From positions 37,392,753 through 37,456,752 of the forward strand of contig NC_090290.1 of the NCBI RefSeq assembly GCF_037392515.1: a stretch of DNA of 64,000 nt. Reading direction: 5' to 3'. Below are positions 49,401 through 57,879 of this stretch, piece after piece. Numbering within the stretch: position 1 is the first letter of the stretch; the number at the start of each line of letters is the position of its first letter. Origin of the DNA: Haliotis asinina (lineage: Eukaryota > Mollusca > Gastropoda > Lepetellida > Haliotidae). Under the pieces are notes generated by a model, which saw only the letters and a list, made by a program, of their open reading frames with translations, had not been told where the DNA came from and ran no database searches. The position numbers and the translations under genes are program-made.

Positions 49401-50804
49401 CTCTATTAGTTGGTTATGTGGTGTCCTCCAGTGTAATCTTGAACTTCCTGATCAGCCGAACCCATGGTCCATCACATAAAGTGACGACCATTAGGTGAGG
49501 AATAAAGACTACGCAAGTTATCTATTTATGCTTTCGATATCTCAACCTATTCTTTTCTTACGACCCCGTGAAGGTCCGGGTTCGAATACTGGCATGGGGT
49601 AACCCATGTTCGTCGTAAGCGGCGACTAACGGAATCTGGTGGTCAAGCTCGGTTACTTGGTCGACACATGCTTTCGGTTCGCAATTGCGCAGATCGATGC
49701 TCGTGCTGTTGATCACTGATTGTCTGGTCCAGACTTGATTATTTACAGACAGACGCCATATAGCTGGAATATAGATGAGGGCGGCGCAAAACTAAACTCA
49801 CTCACTCTTTTGATTCATGGGGTTATCGCATGATCGTGCCACAAAGGTATATTGAAAAAAATGCCCAGCCTCACTCACAAGGGAATCTGGCCGTTACTCG
49901 TTTCTGAATTGTGGTATTGTATGAATATTTTCAGATACAATACAGTGAAATAGTGAGTTTCATTGAAGAACATGGTATCCACATCAAACACCGATCTCTT
50001 GGCTTCAGACGAAGCGATATTAGCAACATGCGGACCTACCTTAGCAGCATCAAGAACACTCTTATGACAAACATCAAGAGGATCACTGTCAAGGTACATG
50101 TAGATTTTCTTAAAGCATGTTTAAAAGTTATATTTTTCATGGAGGTTTAAGGTGAATTCATAAACCCTGAAACATTTACCTGATTCATATACCCACACAG
50201 ACCTAAAAAAAACCTTCCCTCCTCTCTCTCTCTCTCTCTCTCATCACTCTCTCACAATCTTCACAGTGGCACACACCGCAACCACCATAATTATACGAAA
50301 TGTTAACATGTAGACTATAGAGATCTGATCACTCAGCTCTGACTTTCTTCAAATGTCTCCAACAGCCGTACGACATTGACAGGACCGTTGGCATCAACAC
50401 CGGCCACGTGGACACCACGGACTTCGACCTGGAGGAGGAAGATAAGGAGTTTGTGATCCAGGTGAGGGTATCAATCGAAACATAATTGTTACACTTTCCA
50501 TACAACTACACATAGCTACCGACCTGTTAGTATATCCATGGGGACGGAACATTCACCCACATTATTCCACAAGAAATAACTACCTGTTTGTGGTAGAATT
50601 TATCGTGTAAGGGTGGAAACAGAATATTAATACTCAAAGCCTTTTACGAATTTGCTAATTAAAGTGTTCTTGTAGAGGGGATACAACGCCTGCAGAGCCT
50701 TCTTGCAACACTACATTGCTGATAACAATCTGCAACCCAGAGAAGACAGCCAGAGAGATGGGGACATTACTCAGCAGCAGCCTTCATCTGAAGACCACTG
50801 TTAG
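31172..50804 (+). CDS. Gene B: myristoylated patatin-like phospholipase with EF-hands (13 exons)
   Basis: Paralogue of gene A, 544 aa predicted. Exons: 31172-31426, 33015-33162, 35994-36127, 39326-39461, 42004-42099, 42875-43005, 45738-45835, 46562-46646, 47411-47482, 48211-48306, 49935-50093, 50366-50461, 50676-50804. All introns are GT-AG and phases match gene A. MGNTPS at the start fits N-myristoylation. The patatin domain shows GGGIKG at 72-77, GSSAG with Ser103, and DGG with Asp243. EF-hand loops are at 367-378 (N, D at 1 and 3, Val at 5, E at 12; divergent) and 411-422 (canonical D-Q-D-G-N-G-K-I-Q-Y-S-E). The start has A at -3 and G at +4. The protein probably hydrolyses membrane phospholipid under calcium control; this is inference from domains. 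Gene B ends inside exon 13, unlike gene A. No inactivating change was seen. Confidence 0.9.
31490..31699 (+). mobile_element. SINE-like family B copy
   Basis: 'gtgcttgtcgtgagaggcga', then 'cactggattgtctggtccag', then 'gtgtgcggcgtaaagccgaa' and 'cattcactcag'. It lies in intron 1 of gene B, directly after exon 1. Confidence 0.75.
31878..32013 (+). mobile_element. SINE-like family B fragment
   Basis: 'catgcttgtcgtatgaggcg', 'gctgacttggttgacatg', 'cactggattgtctggtccag' and 'tatggctggaata', with internal deletions. It is in intron 1 of gene B. Confidence 0.65.
33015..33162 (+). CDS. Gene B exon 2 (GSSAG nucleophile elbow)
   Basis: 148 nt after 'tttttattccag', phase 0 in and phase 1 out. It encodes Y-L-E-E-I-G-V-M and V-S-G-S-S-A-G-A. 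The second half is strongly diverged from gene A although the length is identical. Confidence 0.92.
33300..33422. repeat. GT-rich then CA-rich inverted simple repeat
   Basis: A (GT)n/(GCGT)n tract at 33300-33350 is followed 20 bp later by a (CA)n/(CGCA)n tract at 33371-33421. The two arms are nearly complementary and could form a hairpin or cruciform. Located in intron 2 of gene B. Confidence 0.9.
33429..33650 (-). mobile_element. SINE-like family B copy
   Basis: 'gagtgagttcagttttacgc', 'agtctggaccagacaatccg', 'ccacccgatcccgtttgtcg' and 'ggaccttcacgggtc', with the terminal motif duplicated. It immediately follows the CA tract in intron 2 of gene B. Confidence 0.75.
35030..35808. repeat. 51-bp minisatellite, about 15 copies
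   Basis: The unit is 'cttgcatatttgcgtatcaa' plus 'gatatgcctccgtagataacaccacaccatt'. Variants are gata/gaaa/gaca and attc/actc. The length is divisible by three, so frames of about 290-317 codons are open on both strands. It is in intron 2 of gene B, about 190 bp before exon 3. Confidence 0.95.
35994..36127 (+). CDS. Gene B exon 3
   Basis: 134 nt after 'gttttt cag', phase 1 in and phase 0 out. It encodes D-G-G-G-F-L-S-G, then M-K-R-F-G-W-H-P-G and D-I-T-F-E-Q. It has one more Gly codon than gene A exon 3. Confidence 0.9.
36190..36345 (-). mobile_element. SINE-like family B fragment
   Basis: Degraded reverse copy: 'tttgtaaataaccgagtctg', 'gagcaccgatcttcgcagtt' and 'gagcctgaccactcga'. It is in intron 3 of gene B. 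Confidence 0.5.
36926..37085. repeat. Foldback (inverted) repeat, ~65-bp arms
   Basis: The left arm (taaaatactgacacagtt... ggaatagccaggtgtgc) and the right arm (gcatacctggctgtt... aaactgtgtcaatatttta) are imperfect inverted copies around a 27-bp loop. No coding content. This could be a foldback MITE or a structured RNA element in intron 3 of gene B. Confidence 0.75.
37540..38560 (+). mobile_element. Degenerate LINE (L1-like) reverse transcriptase remnant
   Basis: At 37648-37716 the + strand reads D-Q-T-S-F-I-P-D-R-T-I-S-E-D-T, then L-A-Y-D-L, resembling the D-Q-x-G-F-x-x-x-R-x-I-x-E-N-x-R-x-x-Y-D block of L1-type reverse transcriptases. Near 38290 W-E-E-K-G-Y-I-N-L-R-D resembles a conserved region near the C-terminus of such ORFs. 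Stops and frameshifts are dense, so it is an old remnant in intron 3 of gene B. Confidence 0.4.
39326..39461 (+). CDS. Gene B exon 4
   Basis: 136 nt after 'aacgtcag', phase 0 in and phase 1 out. It encodes V-R-K-K-Y-G-R-E-L-C-V-V-V-T-N-L, T-P-D-M-P-V and V-A-I-P-G, nearly identical to gene A over most of its length. Confidence 0.93.
39840..40475. repeat. Diverged ~70-100-bp repeats, left flank of the Tc1 insertion
   Basis: Motifs of the type 'gaaacgccgcatcacctgaa', 'catccataat' and 'tttgtccttattttactttt' recur around 39900, 39980 and 40400-40475. They recur again after the Tc1 element at 41800-41990. They form an old tandem array in intron 4 of gene B. Confidence 0.6.
40478..41773 (+). mobile_element. 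Tc1/mariner-superfamily transposon (~1.3 kb)
   Basis: The terminal inverted repeats of about 25 bp (tagtctggttcataattatt at the left; cagtatggttcaaaattatt as the reverse complement of the right) continue into 'gagaa'. They are flanked by TA, the Tc1/mariner target. Inside is one transposase gene split by a frameshift. The element lies in intron 4 of gene B, in the same orientation as the gene, and is inserted into a diverged tandem repeat. Confidence 0.92.
40671..41650 (+). pseudogene. Tc1-like DD34E transposase, frameshifted
   Basis: The N-terminal half (frame 40671-41234) has paired helix-turn-helix DNA-binding features and a G-R-P-R-K linker. It then has F-T-D-E-S-S carrying the first catalytic Asp. 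Near 41165-41180 homology moves to another frame (ending at 41650), which has H-V-W-G-G-I, then Q-Q-D-N-D-P-K-H-T with the second Asp and N-P-I-E-N-I-W with the Glu. The second Asp and the Glu are separated by 34 residues, the Tc1 DD34E signature. Apart from the single frameshift the protein looks full length (about 325 residues), so loss of function appears recent. Confidence 0.88.
41774..41995. repeat. Diverged repeats, right flank of the Tc1 insertion
   Basis: 'gtatcgatacgtcgcatcac', 'cttcatcgataaagtttgtc' and 'aaactgccactgaaagaagt' repeat motifs also found at 39900-40130, showing that the transposon interrupted this array. Confidence 0.6.
42004..42099 (+). CDS. Gene B exon 5 (DGG catalytic Asp)
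   Basis: 96 nt after 'cctttaacag', phase 1 in and out. It encodes G-L-F-A-P-T-V-Y, then F-I-D-G-G-V-L-C-N-Y-P-V-H-C-F-D. Confidence 0.93.
42875..43005 (+). CDS. Gene B exon 6
   Basis: 131 nt after 'ttccattacag', phase 1 in and phase 0 out. It encodes G-W-F-L-S-M-A-K and ends N-K-T-L-G-F-L-L, matching gene A exon 6. Confidence 0.9.
43018..43168 (-). mobile_element. SINE family A copy
   Basis: 'gagtggttttagtttcatgc', 'gagcaatattctatc' and 'acccatgtggggaattggac' are followed by a reversed tRNA-like head, 'aacctttaggctacta'. It is in intron 6 of gene B, 12 bp after the exon. Confidence 0.7.
43748..43905 (+). mobile_element. SINE-like family B copy
   Basis: 'catgcttgtcgtaagagagg', 'gactaacgggatcaggcggt', 'tactggattgtctggtccag' and 'atagctgaaatattg'. 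It is in intron 6 of gene B. Confidence 0.7.
44935..45070 (-). mobile_element. SINE-like family B fragment
   Basis: 'aagtgggatacgatggcttg' and 'ccacctgatcccattagtac', then 'cactggttgccgaagatcac', a degraded reverse copy in intron 6 of gene B. Confidence 0.5.
45738..45835 (+). CDS. Gene B exon 7
   Basis: 98 nt after 'tttctcccag', phase 0 in and phase 2 out. It encodes Y-A-D-D-E-I-D-Y-L-R-P and ends E-T-K-L-Y. The middle is poorly conserved with gene A. Confidence 0.9.
45936..46158 (+). mobile_element. SINE-like family B copy
   Basis: 'gacccgtgaagatccgggtt', 'gtaacgggatcgagtcg', 'cactggattgtctggtccag' and 'atagctggaatattgctggg' with 'tgcggcgtaaaac'. It is near full length, in intron 7 of gene B. 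Confidence 0.75.
46562..46646 (+). CDS. Gene B exon 8
   Basis: 85 nt after 'cattcattacag', phase 2 in and phase 0 out. It encodes R-W-I-K-K-K-E-D-M-E-K, ending A-V-N-S-F-L-K, a basic helix before EF-hand 1. Confidence 0.9.
47411..47482 (+). CDS. Gene B exon 9 (first EF-hand)
   Basis: 72 nt after 'cgagttgtag', phase 0 in and out. The loop at residues 367-378 has N, D and V at positions 1, 3 and 5, I at 8 and E at 12. Val at a normal ligand position makes this site doubtful for calcium. Confidence 0.87.
48211..48306 (+). CDS. Gene B exon 10 (second EF-hand, 5' half)
   Basis: 96 nt after 'gtctctccag', phase 0 in and out. It encodes E-S-F-T-K-E-Q-A, S-P-E-D-V-F and L-D-Q-D-G-N-G-K. The loop is completed by exon 11. 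Confidence 0.92.
48840..49320. repeat. Degenerate ~24-28-bp tandem repeat
   Basis: About 18 imperfect copies of 'gttgactttcttgtcactca' plus 'cctg' lie in intron 10 of gene B. Confidence 0.75.
49563..49806 (+). mobile_element. SINE-like family B, near full-length
   Basis: 'accccgtgaaggtccgggtt' with a B-box-like 'gggttcgaata', then 'cactgattgtctggtccaga' and 'gggcggcgcaaaac', ending 'aaactcactcactc'. It is one of the best copies for the 5' end, in intron 10 of gene B. Confidence 0.8.
49935..50093 (+). CDS. Gene B exon 11 (second EF-hand, 3' half)
   Basis: 159 nt after 'gaatattttcag', phase 0 in and out. It begins I-Q-Y-S-E, closing EF-hand 2, then I-V-S-F-I-E-E-H-G-I and R-S-L-G-F-R-R. Confidence 0.92.
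50218..50242. repeat. (CT)n microsatellite
   Basis: About 12 CT units in intron 11 of gene B. Confidence 0.9.
50366..50461 (+). CDS. Gene B exon 12
   Basis: 96 nt after 'tctccaacag', phase 0 in and out. It encodes D-I-D-R-T-V-G-I-N-T-G-H-V-D-T-T-D-F-D-L and D-K-E-F, closely matching gene A. Confidence 0.92.
50676..50804 (+). CDS. Gene B exon 13 (terminal)
   Basis: Forty-three codons including the TAG stop, after 'gttcttgtag'. It shares R-G-Y-N-A-C-R-A-F-L-Q and D-N-N-L-Q-P-R-E-D with gene A, then ends in a polar tail, Q-Q-Q-P-S-S-E-D-H-C. Confidence 0.92.
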   Translation, partial: RGYNACRAFLQHYIADNNLQPREDSQRDGDITQQQPSSEDHC

Positions 50805-51092
50805 TTGTTAAGCTTGCAGTGTATTGTAATTGGGCTGGTCTTAGACAATAGCGATAGATAACACACCATCCAAGGGGTGTTTGTCATATGAGGAGGATAA
50901 AAGGTCAAAGTTTCATTAGTTTGCCTAATCTTTATTTGGAGACAAAGTCTAATGGTCCTTTTTAACGTTCAAGAACAATTTGTAAGGAAAACATTAAATA
51001 ATAATCATTATACCTTTGTGAAAATGGTTTTGATGTCACCCTGGGTTCGTGACACTATTGCTGACATGATGTTGAAAACTCATGCACTCAAA

Positions 51093-51098
51093 AATAAA
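51093..51098 (+). terminator. Possible polyadenylation signal of gene B
   Basis: AATAAA lies about 290 bp after the stop codon. It is the nearest canonical hexamer seen, but there is no other evidence for it. Confidence 0.3.
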
Positions 51099-51124
51099 AA
51101 GCAATGGAAGTTGCACTTCCCAAC

Positions 51125-51870
51125 ATATCCGACAGATAACCCATTTTCATCCCCAACATAGTCACACAAAGTGTAACCTATCCCTAACATCTCCAAAAGA
51201 CAACATATCCCATCCCAACATATCCAATCCCAACATATCCGACAGACAACATTTCCCATCCATAACATATCTCTCAGACAACATATTCAAGCTCCAACAT
51301 ATTTCTCACATATATTCCATCCCCAACATATCCGACAGACAACATAGCTTCATCTCCAACATATCCGACAGACAACATAGCTTCATCTCCAACATATCTG
51401 ACAGACAACAGATCTTCATCTCCAACATATCCGACAGACAACATAGCTTCATCTCCAACATATCCAACAGACAACATAGCTTCATCTCCAACATATCCGA
51501 CAGACAACAGATCTTCATCTCCAACATATCCGACAGACAACAGATCTTCATCTCCAACATATCCGACAGACAACAGATCTTCATCTCCAACATATCCGAC
51601 AGACAACAGATCTTCATCTCCAACATATCCGACATACAACATAGCTTCATCTCCAACATATCCAACAGACAACATAGCTTCATCTCCATCATATCCAACA
51701 GACAACATAGCTTCATCTCCAACATATCCAACATACAACATAGCTTCATCTCCAACATATCCGACAGACAACAGATCTTCATCTCCAACATATCCAACAG
51801 ACAACATATCCCATCCCCAACAGTTCCAACAGACGACATATCTTCATCTCTAACATACAGTCACACCAAA
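51125..51870. repeat. 33-bp minisatellite, about 16 copies plus diverged edges
   Basis: The unit 'catctccaacatatccgaca' plus 'gacaacagatctt' has two main variants, ending acagatctt or acatagctt. Thirty-three bases keep frames open on both strands (up to 307 codons), which is not evidence of a gene. It lies directly 3' of gene B. Confidence 0.93.
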
Positions 51871-51879
51871 TATAACCCA

Positions 51880-52680
51880 TATCCAATATATCCCCATGTG
51901 CACGGTTCCTTCACAGCAATCACATCATCATACCAAACGCTAGAAGGACCCCGATACCATTACCGTATTTCCTTTGTTTTCAGGACACGCCATCCTCAAC
52001 AGTGAAGAATGGGATTTTATTTCATTTTGGTAGCGGGATCGTGAATCTTATAGTTAGAGGCCATGATGGATTATTTGTAGCCACATGTTTTACACAGACC
52101 AGAAGGGAAAAAATACCTACGTATGAATGAGCTTACATGAATAGAACACGTTTGCAAAATAATGAAGGTGCGTTTAGCGTAATTAAATATGAATGGAGGG
52201 TTATAGCCACGACACAGGCCTTGACCATGGCACTTTCAGAAGATACGTCAGAACTGTTGATGTTAGGTCTGTGTTGTGTAGTGATGGATGCAAACTGAAG
52301 CAACAAGAACAGTTTCGTGAAGAGCTCCTTTAAAATAAGGTTTTGTATTGTGAGCACATTGTTTCTTCTGTTATAATGTGGACGATTGCGAATATAGGAT
52401 ATATTATTCTTCAAATCCATATATCACTCCCATCCCCCTTCACGTTAAAACGGTGGCTAAGGCGTTTGTAAAACTACAAACTGGAATAAAATTATTGTGA
52501 AATTATAATTTGTTATATCAATAAACAGAAGGATATTTCAAGGCATAAAAATCCACATATAACACACGTGCTACTTTCAAAGCTTAAAAAGGTTCAATGG
52601 TCGCAAATAGATAAAACTGCCCATATAGCACATATTCTGATGGAATGAATGGACATATTTTTAGGCAATGTTTCCATATT
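51880..52680. other. Intergenic region, no gene seen
   Basis: Only short open frames and AT-rich sequence, with no recognised motif. Confidence 0.4.
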
Positions 52681-52685
52681 ATATC

Positions 52686-52845
52686 GGAAGACTCCGGAGA
52701 TGGGCACTGCACAATCTCCACATGTACGACACCGAACCCAGGACTTTAGAGTGACGAACAAACCATGCGGACAGCGAGTGGGTGAGTTTAGTTTTACGCG
52801 GCTGTCCGCAATAATCCAGTTATATGGTGGCGGCCATGCTGGCAC
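52686..52845. mobile_element. Composite SINE fragments
   Basis: A degraded family A head ('ccacatgtacgacaccgaac', 'gagtgacgaac') is followed by 'ggtgagtttagttttacgcg' and 'ataatccagttatatggtgg', the shared tail of both families. Confidence 0.5.
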
Positions 52846-52849
52846 AAGC

Positions 52850-54430
52850 GCCAACCGAAAATGTGTCATTCCAAAAACGACTTGTCGTCGAACTGTCAAT
52901 GGTGATTCTTCAGACATTTCTCACAATCTTTTATACTTTGGTTTCAAATATTTCAGTTTGGTTCGCCATCGAAATATATCTAATGATCTTCCACAAAATC
53001 TAAATGTAAACGCTAGTGGACGCCCAGTCTCAATTATCTGTCGATTCTAGATAATATATATTATAATGATTCTAGATAATGTTTGAACGCCAGAGTTTCG
53101 CTTTGTGGCAAAGCCTTAGTTTCGCTGTGAGAAGCGTATGTTTTGCAAACTACCAATTTCTACATTTCCTTTGCATTGATGTACATTAAAATACATTCAA
53201 TTTGTAAAATAAGATCCATGACAAAAGCTCATAATTCTTTATAAAATATAAAATACATTTTCTTTTGACGTACATAAATGGAGATGTTTTTGACAGGGGT
53301 GGTAAAATAAGCGAGGGGCTTTTGGGCAGAAGGCTTTTGTGCCAACGGGGGCTTTGTTCTGTGGGGCCTTTGGCCGGTTCACATATAAACGGATCATTGA
53401 AAAGCTTTAATGACGCCAGGTGTTTGTAAAATGGGTAAAATGGATCGACAGGCTGATGATTTGTTGAACTCACTGAAGAGGATGCTGAAACTGAGAGATC
53501 AATTGTAACACTTAAGTACAATAACGTAAACACTCAACATAACGTCGAACACTGTTGTGTCGAAGGAATACATGGTGTTCGAGGCTGAAAAAACCAAAAC
53601 ATATACGAGGATTAAGCATTGGTTACATCGTGATAACCGCAAGGCCAACTCATCAAAGACTGACAAAACGTGGATTCACTGTACTGTTCAAGGCTCAAAG
53701 TGTTTATATAATTACGTTCCACATGAAATATTCTTAATCTCTATCTGATTCCACATATCTTTAATAACATTAATTTCAGGCTTTATTAATCTTATTATTG
53801 GATATGGTCGGATCTGAATTTCAGTAAAAACTGGAAAATGGTCACTACCTAACGCATCTTCCTAGTATACATCCCAGTTACACTAACTAGCTATTGGTGA
53901 TGATGTCACTGATAGGTCTAAGGGAGATAAGTGCATTTGCCAAGATCCATGCGTGTCATTTTACTATCGTTTAAGAGGACAAGATCATTTTTATTATTGG
54001 ATATTTACATATCCACGCAACTAGAACATGCTGAAGACGCTGGGTTTTTTCCCTGGATCATTGGATGTTAATCTCAACGGCACAACGTATTATCAATCTC
54101 ATCTCCCTGGGATCATACAACTCTTGCAGCCACTATGCGCACTACTTCATGCGACTTTCTCATCCTGACGAGGTACCTATTCTAAAGCTGGGTGGACTGG
54201 GACACATAGCCACAGTGCTCTGTTCAAGTTTACTGCACGTTGTACCCGCATCTAGGTCCTTTACACGTGTTCATGTGTCCAGTCTGGCCATTTACTAACG
54301 GATTCGTGGGTTCTTTTAAGAGCAAAGGATTGTGTACTGTACACTGGGGTGTGTGGCAACAATGAAAACGTCCTCATACAAAACTGACTCCAGGTTTATA
54401 CACATTTGGGCTCACGGCACCTCAAGCCGG
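52850..54430. other. Intergenic region, no gene seen
   Basis: Short frames on both strands (for example a 115-codon minus frame at 53186-53533 and a 63-codon plus frame at 53557-53748) show no family motif, splice partner or paralogue. Confidence 0.4.
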
Positions 54431-54439
54431 CTGGATCAC

Positions 54440-54507
54440 TAGCCACACACACGCACGCACGCGCGCACGCGCGCGCACGCACACACGCACACGCACACAC
54501 GCACGCC
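54440..54507. repeat. (CA)n/(CG)n simple repeat
   Basis: A cacacgcacgcacgcgcgca-type tract of alternating purine-pyrimidine sequence that could adopt Z-DNA. Confidence 0.9.
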
Positions 54508-54966
54508 TGAAAAGATATGGAATGAATTGTCTTACACTAGCAGACAGTATTTCTATCCCAGAATATCTCAGTTACAGTGAAACGAGATATCATAAACGTG
54601 CCACATGATGGAGTTTGGTCTATTATCTCCCTTAGACTACTTCCTGTTGTCGAATTATTTTATGAACGCATCAATTGGTCTCAAATTCATGATTGCGTCT
54701 ACTTTTACAACTTGAACTTGCAAGGGTAAGTTGATGAGCTCCAGATATTGGCACACACACAAGATCTTGTCGATATTATCATATTTTACTGACACATTTC
54801 TCGCCTTCATGATTAGAGAGTTGCGTTTGGCAGGATGGGATTCTTTTCGGCTTTGAGGTCAACCCCACATGAGGTATAGGTTTCAATGACAATAAATTTA
54901 TGTTAGGGCAACGTTACGGGTAGACAGAGTTTTATTTCAGCCATTTCATTATATATTTACATGAGC

Positions 54967-55231
54967 ACCACCCGTAAAGGTCCTGGGGTAGAATAGGCCT
55001 TCAGCAACCTACGCTTGCCATAAAAGGTGACTGTGCTTGTCGTAGGAGGCGACTAATGGGATCGGGTGGTCAGGATCGTTGAATTGGTTGACACATGTCA
55101 TCGGTTCCCAATTACGCAGATCGATGCTCATGTTGTTGATCACTGGATTGTGTGATCCAGACTCGATTATTTACAGACCGCCGCCATAATATTGCTGAGT
55201 GCGATGTAAAACTAAACTCACTCACACTCAC
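54967..55231 (+). mobile_element. SINE-like family B, near full-length
   Basis: 'acccgtaaaggtcctggggt', 'gtgcttgtcgtaggaggcga', 'atgggatcgggtggtcagga', 'cactggattgtgtgatccag' and 'gtaaaactaaactcactcac'. Confidence 0.8.
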
Positions 55232-55292
55232 AGGAGCGCCGTTCAACAAGCGCTAAAATAACCATGACAATGGATGGGCATTGCAAGTTACA

Positions 55293-55560
55293 GCGAGTGA
55301 GTGAGTGAGTTAGAATTTTTACGTCTCATCGGCAATATTACAGCCATATAGCGATGGAAATACACGTTACAGACATCGGTAGTTCTTTTCGTCATTATAC
55401 TTTTGAACATCAAAGTACGTTCGTTTGAGTCCGGACTATAGAATATCCGATGATTAATATTGTGAACAACAGTCCACGCGTTCGGAATATCATGATGTTC
55501 AATCAACAAAGTCTCCGAACCTGACCATCGGGATCTGTTAGTCACCTCTATAGGGGCTAG
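55293..55560 (-). mobile_element. SINE-like family B, diverged reverse copy
   Basis: 'gcgagtgagtgagtgagtta', 'cggcaatattacagccatat', then 'gaacctgaccatcgggatct' and 'gttagtcacc'. It lies about 60 bp from an opposite-orientation copy. Confidence 0.65.
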
Positions 55561-55808
55561 GGACCTACAAAATATTAGCTAAATTCTGGCGTTCCAACTT
55601 AAAATAGACATCGAACCAGGTCGCCATAACAATAATCCGGGAGAAGAAAGATTACGCAAGAGATGCGATCATGTCATCGAAGAAAAAAACTATTTGCAGA
55701 ATTCGAGGTTTCGTCTAAAGTTATACGTATTATAACTAAAAAGAATTAAGGTATGCTGAATATCTATTTCGTGTGTACAAATGTAGTCTTTGCCAGTGGT
55801 CTTATGCT

Positions 55809-55811
55809 GGC

Positions 55812-55864
<53 letters not shown>

Positions 55865-55866
55865 GG
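55809..55866. repeat. (CTGT)n microsatellite
   Basis: About 14 uninterrupted copies. Confidence 0.97.
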
Positions 55867-55869
55867 TAC

Positions 55870-56900
55870 TCTAATCCGAAGATCCAGCACACGTAAGTGA
55901 TCAAGCGATATAAAAAGTTATCCTGCTTCACTGTAGCATGCTCCGATAATACGTTCTGTTTAATCCCTGGGTCATATTGATTACAAACCATGACTTGTCA
56001 ATGCCGTGTCCGTGTCTGGAAACTATTCAAACTTTGCTTTGTTTGCGTTTTCAATCACGACAAACAAATAAATGTTAACCCACTCACCCAGGTATATGAC
56101 AAAAGCAATTTTTTTGTGTTTGTGTATACATCAAACAACTGTCCTATGTTAACTTATCTCTCTATATTATTTCAAAATAATTTTGTGATATGGAATACTC
56201 TGTTTAACAATGATTGTTGTTATTTATTTGTTATTTTCTCATATTTGCTCGTCCTTCCATTGAATCCCGGAGCTGTGTTTAAATAGGTTTATGCTTATCT
56301 GTTCACTGGAAATAAATATGTTTAAATCACTCTCCTAAAAGAAACAGAGTACGAAGTATATATAACTAAACGTTCAAAGCGACATTAAAGAAACTTCAAT
56401 CAGTTGTGTAAGTCCAGTAATCGGGTGCAGCCAGACCCGGTATTTAATACATAATTATTCTACAACTCAAAACTTGAAACTGTACTTATATTATTTATAC
56501 ACTCGTGACCATCCACATGTCTTTGTTAACTATTTCAGTAGTAAATCGTAGGAACAATAACTGTAGGTCTTGCTGTTTTCTTCAATAATCCCCAGACTCT
56601 ACGAAGTGATTGAACTGTGTTATCATTTGGCCAAATACACTCCTTTTTATATCGTGGCCCACACGACCCGATCCAGCACATTGAGATACATATGTTAAGT
56701 GGTATCAACGTGTCTGAATCTGTCCGAGTAATGAAGACAAACAACTAACTTGTGGGCGTTTATGCTCTGTGTTTTGTGTTCTGCTCCAGAAATAACAGCC
56801 TAAATCCTGGTGATAAGGCCCACGTTGTACCTGGGACGCTGGTGGGTCTGAGGTCAGGCGTACCCGTCAACCTGGGTCACTGGGCACATTATCCTCGCAG
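55870..56900. other. Intergenic region, no gene seen
   Basis: No open frame above about 98 codons and no recognised motif. Confidence 0.4.
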
Positions 56901-56904
56901 CAAT

Positions 56905-57833
56905 ACCGTACACACATACACACACTCCTAACCCACATACACACTCCTCACACACATACACACAGACCTCACACATACACACACTCCTAACACATACACA
57001 CACACCTCGCACACATATACACACTCCTAACCCACATACACACTCCTCACACTCCACATACAAACTTGTAAGAATGCTATGCACAATCCTCGCATACATA
57101 CACACACGACCACACAAACACAAGCTCGCATTAATATCATACACACATTCCTCACACACACATACACACATGACCACACACACAAACACAAACTTGTCTG
57201 AATGCCATACACATACCTCACACGCACACACACCAAACACATATATATGTGCACACAAGCAAAACACACATACAAACACATGCATATTGAGTATTAACGG
57301 AGCGCACACATACATCAAATAGAAACCAGCACAAATACCATACACACATTCCTCACACACATACACACACTCCTGACACACGACCACACACATACATGCA
57401 AATTTGTATTAATGCCATACACGCACACACATACCTTACACGAATACACATGAAACACATACATGTGCGTACACAAGCAAAACACACATGCGAACACATG
57501 CACAAGCATTCACACAGAACACGTATAGACACATCACGCACACAAACAGAAACCCGAACAAACACCATACACACACTCCTCACACTGACACACTATTCAA
57601 AATGGACAGATGCACACAGCACATCGAAATAACATACAGTTACACAATACACACACACACATACACACATACACACATACACACACAAACGGAACATATG
57701 CATCCAAAAACACGTACATATATAACATAACCAATAAGCATGTAAACACTCACAGACAGCATTCGACAGACACACATGAATATATCAAACACACACAAAC
57801 ATATAAGAATACACACCTATACACACGCACGCA

Positions 57834-57864
<31 letters not shown>

Positions 57865-57875
57865 GCCACGCACAC
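56905..57875. repeat. CA-rich repeat block
   Basis: Irregular (CA)n-based repeats include 'cacacatacacacactcct' units with local duplications (about 56930-57060 and 57350-57560) and end in a (GCAC)n run at 57826-57852. Open frames inside are artefacts. Confidence 0.9.
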
Positions 57876-57879
57876 ACTC

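Noticed and set aside
51082-52005. 307-codon plus-strand frame downstream of gene B
   Set aside because: Most of it is the 33-bp tandem repeat, and the minus strand is open as well. This is a repeat artefact.
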